Below, one piece after another: positions 47,601 through 59,600 of a stretch of 64,000 bases of DNA. The translations under genes were made by a program, and so were the position numbers. Origin of the DNA: Luidia sarsii (lineage: Eukaryota > Echinodermata > Asteroidea > Paxillosida > Luidiidae); contig OX465111.1 in assembly GCA_949987565.1 (NCBI GenBank), positions 18,479,789 to 18,543,788 of the forward strand, read 5' to 3'. The notes under the pieces are model-generated. The model was given only the letters and a program-made list of their open reading frames with translations. It was not told where the DNA came from and made no database searches. Every line of letters begins with the position of its first letter. The stretch's first letter is position 1.

Positions 47601-50600
47601 GGGGGGGGGGTGGGGGGGGTGGGGGGGCCAGAGTCAGGTGTTTTGCTTGCCCCGCTCCTGGCACTGGGACCAATCACAATACGGACTTGGGCGGCCCGGA
47701 CGTGTCCAGACTGCCAAGTTTGTCTCTTCACCATGTTCACCAGTTTAACGCATGCAGCTCACGCTCCACGCCCGCCTCTCGTCTGAGGCGTCAAGATTTA
47801 TCCCCCTCAGATTTTTTTTGCTTTACAAAGCCGGAATGTTAAAGGAGATGGATACGCTTAGTACCAAATTGTTCATCGGCAGTTTGGATTTTTCAAGATT
47901 TTCCAAAATGGTCCAAAAAAAGAAAAAGAAATCTTTGTTTAAAGTGATATACAAAAATATTGAAAACTGCTTACTGATTCAATTTAACAAAATGAGGATT
48001 TGATTTTTTTTTTATCTTACATGTACCTATGCTAGCCAAACCTCTCTCAAATGTAGAATCATTCTGCCCTTGAGAAAGGTTCTACTTAGGATTGGAACCT
48101 CAGGCCCCCTACATTTTATGAAAGATTTTGATTAGACATGCTGTCACATGCAATTTCTCAGACATCTCTTTAAATATATCAAACACACAACTACTTGTGA
48201 GATAAATAAAGTTGTTTTCCTGTTTCACTCGTTTTTACGGGCATGTATACTTTGACTTCCAAGTACAAAAACATGCGCATCTGCAGGGGACGGGACTTGT
48301 AATGTCTGTACCGTGAAGAGAGAAAATATTTGACTCCATAGTCAAGTCCATTTCAGCAAAGCTCATGTACATTACATGCACTCACGAGATGTTCAAAAAC
48401 GCTGCCATGACACAAGAAGTCAACTTGATGAGTCAGACGCACAGGAGAAGTACTCGAACCATTATTATTAAACAGCCGTCCGCAGGCCGCCAACCTCGGG
48501 ACAAATTTTGGATGAGAAATGTCAACTCGTCTTGAGTGAGGATGCGTATGCGCCCAGCGCACCAGTCACTTCTGGGGCTACATAAACTAATAACTTCTCT
48601 GGCGTACGTGTGCCCTACATGTATTTGGACGGTGTGAACGGTGGGGGGGGCCCCCCCATCGCTGGCCATTATATCTAGGTGTCAGGGCCGATGTCTGCCG
48701 TGCCTAGATGCGCGCATCTGGTCAACTGTGGTGAATGTCATGCATGAAATACAATAAGGGGGTGTACATGCGCATCTTCTTGTACACGGTGGTGAGATGA
48801 GGCTGCCGTTGACAGTGACAGGCGGAAATGCGCTCAGCCTCAGCCTGGTGGTCGGACACCTTCAGGACTTTCTCAGTCTTCTGGTTTCTTAAAGGAGCCA
48901 CCTTTAACTTCCTGCAAAGGATTCTTGGTTTTCAAAATTGCTGTACAGTGATATAGATTTCAGATCTACATGTACATGTCATAACTGCCCGAACTAACAA
49001 TATGTCTGTATCTGTTTTCTGTCTGATTTTGTAGTTTGATATCAAAATTTGAATTAACATGTATTGATAATGTAAGAATTTCAGTGGACGGTACAAATAT
49101 TTCAAGTTGGCTTCTTAATCAATTTTTTTTTTCTGAATCAGAGAAGGAATATCGTTTCAGAAACAACCTCAAGTCCACACATTGTTATTTTGTTTGCTTA
49201 CCATGATACCTCTTCCTGAAGGATTGTGATTTGTACGGATTATCGCACATACCTACACGTCCTCATCCAAAAGTTTCCAATGCATATTAACATAAAATGT
49301 AGGCATGTCCCTCATATTCCATCCTTTCGTGACATTTTGTTTTGATGAGATAAACAGATGCTATTTTGATATCATTACGAAACGGTCTGCCAGACATTGT
49401 TTGGGTGTACAGTACTGTTCCTCGGAATAGACAATTAAAAAAATGACTGATGTCTCTGCATCAGATAAGTTTTCACATGAGAAAATGCACCATTATACAC
49501 GCCTTCTCTCATACGTAGATTACTCTTGCACACGCTGCAGTCATTTCTTATTTTCCCAATTAGCATTGATGCCCGCCACTTCGCTTAAATCCATAGTGAA
49601 TAATAGGATTAGCCTTGCTGAGAAAATACAGCAATAAATTATGCAAAAAAACCAGAGTCCTCTACTCCTCCTAGTCCCAATGCCCCGCGCTGTCAGTGTA
49701 CACTTGGCTAAGTCATGTGCTGGATTTTTAATACATGTATTTGACGACTAGACAGTAGATAACAAAAATAAAAGGCCGCACTGACACTTCACATCAGGGG
49801 TGTCTTTCACAAAGCATTACGATTCATCATAGCTCAGCTTACGATCGGTAACCCATTATATTTTGTCTCAAAATTTAGTGGGCCTGACGTTTCGATCCTA
49901 GCAGGACCTTTCTCAAAGGCAGAATTTAGTGGGCCTGACGTTTCGATCCTAGCAGGACCTTTCTCAAAGGCAGAGTGCCTTTGAGAAAGGTCCTGCTAGG
50001 ATCGAAACGTCAGGCCCACTAAATTTTAAGTTTCGCATTTTGGTAATTTTAGTCTGTAAGCAGTTTGCATCATTTTTGTATATATCACTTTAAGTCATTA
50101 TATTTTGTGTTAGGGCTATCTTGTTTCTGTGCGTCGCTCATTGTCTTGCCACGGTTCGTAAGTTATGATGAGTTTGGTGAGATCGCCTGCAGCATGGGCA
50201 CATGCAGTACAGAAAGCAACATTGAACTTTGTAATAAGCCACTCGATCGCACAATGCTATCAGTCTACGATAGTTTCTGAATGCAGCTTTGTATTCTATC
50301 GGATATTATCTGGCTATCTTTGACTCCACTTACAGTATATAACAGCTGTCTATTCTGGATGCAAATCACAGAGACCACTCATATCTCCCAAAGGATGGGA
50401 GGTTACCCACATCCATACAGCCTGTGCTGCTGCCTTCTTCTGACCCATGGGCCTAGCACCCCTGTGCTTGACAGTGTAGAGCACCGTGGGATGGGATGGG
50501 ATGGGATGGAGAGAGACAGGGGAGGCCCCATCTTTAACTGTCGCGGCCACTGCAGCAGCACAGATAAGCCCTGGGCGGAAGCCAGCCAACTTGTTTCTCC

Positions 50601-53600
50601 CCCGGTTGACAACGGGACCTGTCTGTCCAATAATCACTAGGCACATTGTGCCATGGGATTCCTGCGCCCAAGCTCCCCTCTGCACAATATGGGTGACCTG
50701 GTTCAGAAAGAAAATTACATGGGACAGCTCTGTAGAGTCACATTGTAGTCCAGTATGGGATTTATGAGGTTAATGTCATAATAAGCCTAGCTACATCTAC
50801 GGTATATGAACATGTATTTGATTCATATGATACATAAAGGGTATGTCAGGTGAAGTGGGACCTTATTTCAAGTAAAAATACATGTCTACTAGTTACCGTA
50901 GGTATTGCCATTTGCAACAATCAAATCATCTTGACAGCATTGTGATAAAGAATAGATATTGTTACAATAATTGAACAAAACATCAAAATGCTGTAACCAT
51001 CACATTCAAAGCATCTTTTCCTGTTGTGGTTTGAATGGGAAACTTGTGAAAATCAACGTATCCCATGATCTCATTTAGAATTTAAAGTGACATTGTATCA
51101 CTTCCAAATTTTCACATTGTATCACTTCCAAATTTTCACATTGTACCACTTCCAAAAATTCACATTGTACCACTTCCAAAAATTCACATTGTACCACTTC
51201 CAAATTTTCACATTGTGCCACTTCCAAATGTTCACATTGTACCACTTCCAAATGTTCACATTGTACCACTTCCAAATTTTCACATTGTACCACTTCCAAA
51301 TTTTCACATTGTACCACTTCCAAATTTTCACATTGTACCACTTCCAAATTTTCACATTGAACATGTTCACTGTACCACTTCCAAATTTTCACATTGTACA
51401 CATGTATCTTTTTAAATTGTTCACATTTTATCACTTCAAAATGTTCACATTGTATAATTTGTATCAATTTACTATTTAGATATTCCAGAGGTAGGACAGA
51501 AATATCCCACCAAGTCGTATTTAGTATTTGTTTTCTTCAACTTGATGGTTGGTATCATGAAAAATGTGGGAGCCACATGAAAATAGTCCAGACTGGGTCA
51601 GAGACATAACCATGCAGGCAATGACTTACACACACAAAAAAAGATCGATAAAAGAACCCAGATGTGGGGAAAAAGTTCAGACAGAGTGAAGGAATCTTGG
51701 AAGATTGATCCCATAGACAGTGAAGATGCCCCCCTCACCCCTCCCTCCCCCCTTCCCCACACTTGTCAAAGATGAGAGGCTGGGAACTCGGCGAAGTTGA
51801 ACAGGTGCAACCATAATGCCTCCATTGGCGGGCCGCAGGCCACCAAGAGACCCCCTCGGCCCTTCCCCCACTGAAAGCATCAATCATTGCCCAGCGTGGC
51901 GGGCTTATTATTCCTATCGGGGAGAGCACCTGCTCCTTAACAGTCCTAGGTCAGGATTATTTTTCAGTCGGTTTGCGCGGAAGGTGTCTCTCAAGGAGTC
52001 CACTGTTTGCGGTGGCTATACTGCGCACGTGCCGTGCATTCACCTACCTATTGCTGCAAACGCCTTTCTCCATTGGCCCAATTGAGGAAGAAGAAAAAAA
52101 GTCAGAAAACAGATAATAGCAGGGAGCCAAGATCCCCAAGGTGGGGGACTTATTAAGTCTTTATCGGGGTGAATTTTTCTCAAATTGATGCGATGAATGC
52201 CGTGACCTTTCTCTCTGTCATTGACACTAAGTGACATGCAACAGACAGATTTGGTTGATGCAGAGACTGTGCTGGATATTAATTTCAAAATTGAAGAGCT
52301 GTGTACATTTCCATATTGATTTACAATTTCATGCTAGGGACCAACCAGGTCAATCTGATCTGAGAGTGATATTTTTGTTTCCCTCCTAAGCTGTGATTTG
52401 TCTTTGGGCTGATGTTGCATTTGTATGGGTCATTCAAAAGGTGCAGTGGACACCTCCACAAGATAAGGGATAATAAGTGGATCATCCGCTTAGAACGCCA
52501 TAGCGCTTTGTCTACCATAAAACACCATAGTGCTTTTGGCACAAGATGAAGAAGAAGAAGAAGTAACTTGGGGGGGGGGAAATCAGAACAAACACTGAGA
52601 CTGTGTCAGCTGCTTTAGCAGCGAGAAAAGCCAACAACCTCAGGATACATGTACATTGTAGCACTTAAAGACTAACAAGTTGTGGAAAAGGGCATGAGCA
52701 TTCGTAGAAGCAAGTTCCTCATTAGGTGCAACGAGAAGAATTAGAATGGGAAGAATTTGCACAGTATAGATTGCATTGGGAGTGCTCAAACAAGATGAAA
52801 AATACATGACTTTTACGATTGTACTCGGTGTACAGTGTAGCAGTTATGTGGGTCAAGCACCGTCTGGTGGACTATGCAGTGATTTGGCAATTGTCCATGC
52901 CCACACGGGCAACAATGCACCAATATTTAATTTAACGCAACCTTTATTTGTACAGATGTGATTGAGTTTGCTGCCCACAGGCTGTCACTCTCAAAGAAAA
53001 CAGCATTGAAGAAAGGGAAGCATTCTGTTCGGGGTTTGTGCATCAAGTTTCTGTCAACAAAAAGAGGTTTTGGCATGGAGGAAACTGAAGGCAGCCCGTG
53101 GTGAAGCTTCCATGTTGGCCAGAGTAAAATTACATAAGAATCGATGGAGGACGGTGATCAATATGACTGCGAACGGGTTCGGATTTCAACTGTGATTGGC
53201 ACAAGCCTCCATTGGCTCTGCCCCTCGCTCCAAATGATTACTTTGGAGTTCAATATTTTCTTAGCCTTTCCCTCTTTTTCTCAACATTCTTGGCTTTGGG
53301 TGGGGAGGAGGGAGGAGGGAGGAGGGAGGGAGGAGGGAGGGTTATATCCGTCCCCTTTCCGCCATCCCTGCTCACTTAAATTGAAGAGTGAAAGCCTCAT
53401 GAAAGTCCATGTCAATAGGAGTTGAGCGCGGAGCCGGTCGGGGAGGGGAAGAGGCCGGGTCCGATCTCCCCTTCCCAAGAGTCAATAGTTTACGCGATCA
53501 AATTTGCGCGCAGCCGGCTCCAGTTTGGGACAGGCTTGTCTGCAGTGGTGACGCCAGGACACTCTTGCGGTCCCCACCCCCCCCCCACCCATTCCGATGT

Positions 53601-56600
53601 CCGGTTGGCTGAAAACTCCCCCCTACTCTACTCTACCCTCCCCATCCCCACTCTACCCTCCCCTCCCCTCCCTACCCATCCCACACACCGGCAGGTATCC
53701 CTGTCTGTGTGCCTGCCTAATGGTTATGGATTGCCAGAGTTGCGTCCAGACAGCCGGTAATGTGCACAATCAAATTTTCCAAAAAGGCACCGATGTCGGG
53801 TGCGGGGCAGGCAGGCGAGGACCCGGGTGGTGATGATGGGCGCCGGTGAATTAGACGGGGATGAACGCCGCGAATAAAGGGGCCTGTGTTTGCCGTGCAT
53901 GTATCGGTGTCTGCGTTTGGTTTCAACCCGAGCCGATACATCTCCCGGCCCGCTAATGCGCATTTTCGATTTGGTCCATGCAATGAATACCCCCACTGTC
54001 GATACCCATCTGTTTCCTGCGCGGGCACACTAATACACTGATGGAAGCTCCATGATGGGGGAAGGAGAGTGCAGGGAATGGACCGCACAGTACATCAACA
54101 CACAGGGCCATTTTGAGACATCCACTCAGCGCTATAGTGTAATGCAAGCATTCAAATGGGTTTGTGAAAGTGCAAAGCAATTTTCCCTCAGAAAGCAGAT
54201 CTCTCTATGAGAAAAAAAAATTGCAACACAAGGAGCAACAAGACGAAGGATAAGGGACCTACATTGTACCTTCATCATAATGGATGGCATGATTTGATGC
54301 ATTCCGTCACTGTGTTAGAACCACTCTCTGAAACATTTTCATTCAAAGAACAAATTAAACAGCACACCATGCACATTTTTCCTACCCAGTGAGTTTGTAC
54401 ACATCCCTAGCCAGACTTGTGCTAACTTATGAAAACCGGTACGTTATATTTGATTTGTGTTTTGAAGTTGAATTCCATGAAAATATATCACGTATTTGTG
54501 GCTTTTCCACATCAAGATTAGACCACTGATGAGACAGTGTCTGTGACATTTCCATGTGTATTTGACATGTTTGAATATGTGTGTGGATATCATCCCTTAC
54601 CTGTACATGTAAAAAAAAAAATGGGAATGATTAGATTATCAGTCGTCTGGTGTTGTGATGGAAGGAGAAAGTAGTCGCCAAGGTTCTGGACGAAACATCA
54701 TCTTATACCTCCCAATGAAAGTCTCAGATATCCGGCTAGATTTCATCCTCATTAAACCACTCCCCATGCTCACATGCGTGCAGACAACATCCCTTAATCG
54801 GCCGTAACCCTAAATTAGAGGAGCATCGCACCTTTATTCAAATCTCCGGGTAAAAAAGAGAGAGGAGAAACCCAGGGGCCTTGTTGGAGGATAATGTTGC
54901 ATAAATATTGACCCATGTGCCGCTAGGGGCAGCTCTTATAGGTACCCACTAGAGACCCGCTACCAGTGTCCAATTACACCCCTTTTTTCTCCCTTGCTAC
55001 AGGCTTATTCAAGTCAGTCGGCTGCACAAGAAATTGCAAAATCTCTTAAACCAAAAAAATGTGATTTGAGGAAAGTTGAGATATCTTATTGAATTTGAAT
55101 CAATCCTTGTACAGCCAAGTAAACTTGGTGTTTTTTTTTCTCCCTCGTTGAAGTTTCATATACATTTCCCTCTGGGAGATATTTATTCATCGTGGACTGC
55201 AATGGGCCTATCTTCGATGATGACTGGAGAAGAGAAAGGTTGAGTGGGTAGCATTTAAAGCCACAAGCTTATAGCGCCTACGTCTTTGTATAGTTAAAGC
55301 TGAAACTGGCCTCAAATTTGATGTGACTGCAGTAGTTCATGAACACGTTTATCCTTTATATGAAATTTGGTGTGAGTACAACTTGAGTGAAGCTATTGAA
55401 TATTTCAGAAGGCAATGTTAACAAGTGGCATTGTCATTTTTACTAGAAGCTTATACAGGTAGCAGACTACAGTATATATTACACCTAACCTCTAAGACTT
55501 CCAATGATGAAAAAAAAAATAGAAATTAAAGGGTTTGTTCATCACAGTGGTAAAGGAAGGAGAAAAGTGATCAAAGTCACGCGATGTATCGTTGCTGGTG
55601 GCGACGTTTCGGTTGCTGGAACTGCTAACCTTCATCAGGCAACTTAAGAATGTGCGCTGCGGCATCCGTTTATATCCGTTTCACCGGTTCCTGCCGGTTT
55701 GCGGAACGATGAAAAACTAATCGAGCAAGATCATAAAATGGATAAAGATTTGGGAGGATGTTGTGATAGGTAATAGTAGTACACATGTACATGTTTTGTG
55801 GGAACTGCTGACCAAATGTTGTATACGTTGTCAGTTTGTTATAACAATTTGTAATTTTGAAACAATTTGCATACCGTAACACACATGACTGTGAAGTGAA
55901 AATCACATTCATAAGAGCACAGATATTGATAAACAGCAAAATATAAAATTATAAAGATGGTTTTTGGACACATGCAGTATTCACTAAGCCGCTAAAAGCA
56001 TTAATACAAAACAATAAAAACTGGCAAAAGCATTAATACATAAAAATGAATACAAACAAGTGTTTATTTGTTGTCCTTTTCTGCTGAAATAACCCCCAAA
56101 TACAGAAGAAAAATAGACATATTTATATGTATGTGATGGGCTCTGCAAAAATCAGTCCCATTTGGTAAAATCATAATCAGGGATTTGTACCACGAAGCCT
56201 TCTTTTATTTCAAGTTTTAGATTAAGATTATGTTTCCAATCAGCAAGTAGGACAATATGTACACTAATGAAGCAAAATAAACCACATTGGAAAATAGATT
56301 TTCAGTTGGTTTGTTCATCCCCACAAAACAAAAATTCCAGTCGCTCTTTGCGAAAAGCGCCTCATTATATCAAAGGGCGTCACATATTGAATAATTCCGT
56401 CACACTACAATGTGAATACATGTAGGCCTATACCATGTATACAGTTTTTGTGGCCCAGCAGGGACGTTAGCATTCATAGAAAGAAACATGGGTCAGCTTC
56501 AGCAACATCCCTCTTGGCTTTGTCACTTCATTTGACAGTCAATTTTTTTCGGGTTCAACTGCTTGCCTTGTAGTTTCATGCCCTCTTTGTGATGTAGGCC

Positions 56601-59600
56601 TGAAGTCAATTGTGACCTTTTCTACGCCGTTCCCCGACGGACGACGGTGGAGATCATATCCATGTTTATTGTATACACAGTGGTTGATACAAATTAATAC
56701 ATTTTTTACCCGTTCACAAAACAGGTTCGAGGATTTCATTCCAGACTAGAAAATGTTACTGGGAAATCATTGTTTTTTGTCTTTCTAGAAAATCTAACGT
56801 GGCTAAGTCCTAATTCAGTAAGCCAACATCAAGGTCTTCGGATGCAATATTCCTAAAAATTTACTGGTTTTTTTTTTCAAATGGAAATAATCCACAAGGA
56901 ATTTTCACAGGACCCACCTTCTTATATCAAGCCGCTTACTGATAAACAAAGAGAGTTCTTATTTTCTTTTCTATTTTTTTTATATTCATTTTTTAAGACA
57001 TCTTTCAAATGCAGCATGCGGTATTGTCGGGATGAGCAGAATCCCACAGAAAGAGGATTCTGTGCAGAAGGGTTAAGGTCATTCTGGTAATACGAGTACA
57101 AACAAATCTTTAAACCTCCTGCGCAATTACAGTATCTTTCCATTCTATGTATTGCAGTTGTTTGATTTTATTCCAAATAGATTAATCTGACTGTGAAGCC
57201 TCTTGTGAGATCCACGCTTCTTGGTACCTACATACATGGATGACAAATTATTTGCAACAGTATTACTTTACCTTCTGGCTGTGTCCCTCGCACCCTTTCA
57301 CGGAGAGTAATCCATATAGCCATCATAAGCATGGATGCATGAACATTTTGATTACTATTGACTATTGACTCATGACTTGAGGCCAAAACTTTAAAGGACA
57401 GAATTTGCTTTGCAGTCCTGGGGAATTATCCTTTAATCATTAATCCATCCCACTGTGTGTCAGGTCAGAGAATAGACTGGTCCAGTGAGATTTCCAACAA
57501 CCCACGGCTGTGGCATCGTAACTACATGTTAATGTAGGGCCATCATTTCTCAGTCCGCCTTTTCGCATTGCATGCGTCCGAAGGAGGCGTAGATGTATAT
57601 GTAGGGACCAAGACATTAACCTAATTATTATGTGGAGCTTGATTTTTCCTAAGCCAACCCAAATTCATCCTAACAATGATTCGCAAGATTCTGAAGGGCG
57701 TATGCGTATGACTTTATTAAAAGGACAATCTACATGAAATTTGATGCTTAATTTACAAAACAATTACCCGATTTTTCCGAATTCATGGCCACCAACATAA
57801 TTCACTGTCAAGTACATTGGGTGCGAATCGAGTGCCTTGTGGAGATCTAGTCCCATAGGTTGAATATGGTACATGTACATTGTAGGTCTCCACAGGGAAA
57901 TTGTAAAGGTGTATAGGTCTCCACAAGATTTTCACGAAACTGGTATTTGGAAAAAAATCAAAAAAGGAAAATTTTAATAGGTAAGAATCTGTCACAAATT
58001 GAAATGTTATAATGTAAGGGACATACAGTTCGAATTTCTACCCAGGAAAGTGAATATGGCTGAAATGGGAGCATTTTTAAAACATCGTTTCTCGTTCGGT
58101 TGTACATGTATAGTGCACAAGAAAAAAGCAATTCTCTACAAGGATACACAAATGAGTGTGTGTGTGTTCATTTCATATGTATTAGACAAGAAATCTAGTG
58201 GCCAGGGTTGCAGACAGAGCCCAGGCACTTGAAGTTGAATGTAATACCCCAAGTCTGAAGACTTCGCCACATGTGATACCATCACCAGTTCACACTTGAG
58301 CAGTATTTGATTACTTGAACATTGCTTTCGGGCACAGGAGAGATTCCTTGTAAACATGCCACATGTCTGGAACCATTAAAACCCACTGTAAATTATCTTC
58401 AAGTTGTCTGCCCTTTTTTTCTCAAACAAATAAACAATGGATTGGAAAACTGACTGGGATGCATAAGTGCTTTGACTTTAAGTGCCGGTATGCTAAGGCA
58501 GAAGTCTTGGGTTCAAGTCCCGATCCAGTCATATTTTCTTTGCTACATGTATTTCCTCAAATTTTCTGATTTGAACGAGAACAAATTATGAGGAGGTTTG
58601 CGATGACACCGTGTAAAGAGTTGCTCTTTTGTGAGTGAGTGTGGTTCTGAAAAGAACCGGAGAGTTTCACTCGACGTTTCAAACAGTGAACTCTGTTCGT
58701 CTTCAGGAGAAAGACCCGAAGACCAACAGAGCACACTGTTCGAAACTGTTCAAGTGGAAACTCCCCAGTTCGTTTCAGAACCACACTCACTCACAAAAGC
58801 GCAACCCTGTAAATGGTGTCATCGCAAACCTCCTTATAATTAGTACATGTACATGTACTTCCACCATGCATAACCTAAAGTCTTATTAATTGAAAAAATA
58901 ACTACCGGTAATCGTAAGCCTATTCTATTTGCTGTTGGACTTGCATAAGGCTACATGTAGTGCATGCTGTGTGCAGTAAACACGGTCCATGCATGCTGGC
59001 AAAAAGGAGGGAAAAAAACTTACAGTCACAGGAATAGCCGAATACACATTTTGGAATACAGGGGGTGGGACTTTACCTTGTTATACATGCAGATTGGTAA
59101 TTTCATCAGTAACCCACTTTCCCAAAAGAGTTGAAGCTGACCCAAGCACACACCATGGTACATGCACATGTAGGTTTAAGTGCACAACCATGTTTTGTGT
59201 ATGCTATTCACATAAATTTCAAATGTCCTATTGATACAAAGATTTTTTGCAAAATCGCCCAAAACAAGGCTGAAAAGCCACTCAAGGTTAAGGGCTGGAG
59301 AAAGAAGGAGATAGAGAGGGACTTAGGAAGGCTGGAGATGGGAATTAACATTCCTTTTAAAAAGGGCAAGATCGTAGGCAGGGGGAAAGCAAGAACCAGG
59401 AAGGGAATTCCAGATGGAGGCAGAACGACGGAAGAAGCTGTTCTGATATCTTTTTTCCATTCTACTCCTTGGGATAGATAGAGTGTGTGGGTGAGATGAT
59501 TTTGGCAGACTGTTTACTGTCTTAAATGAATGCCTTTTTGGAAAGGTTCTGCCAAGATCAGAATGTCAAGCCCTCTCAATTTTTCTCTTCTCCTTCGGGT

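Noticed and set aside
46274..47748. Apparent repeat protein across the 195-bp array
   Set aside because: Unit length is not a multiple of three in the later copies and frames shift between units.
51085..51470. CRISPR-like array of direct repeats
   Set aside because: Units are contiguous with no unique spacers, in an animal intron; it is a minisatellite.
53281..54088. Frames in the GC-rich patch at 53.3-54.1 kb
   Set aside because: Low-complexity GGAGG and CCCTCC stretches and proline-rich shadows; no protein pattern.
55670..55939. Minus-strand 89-codon frame upstream of the hammerhead-like motif, as a Penelope-like protein end
   Set aside because: The last residues could fit the tail of such an element, but no reverse transcriptase or GIY-YIG motif is visible, so it is not called.
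59131..59481. 116-codon frame just before SCAI exon 5
   Set aside because: Lys/Arg-rich with no domain; intronic and without supported splice sites.
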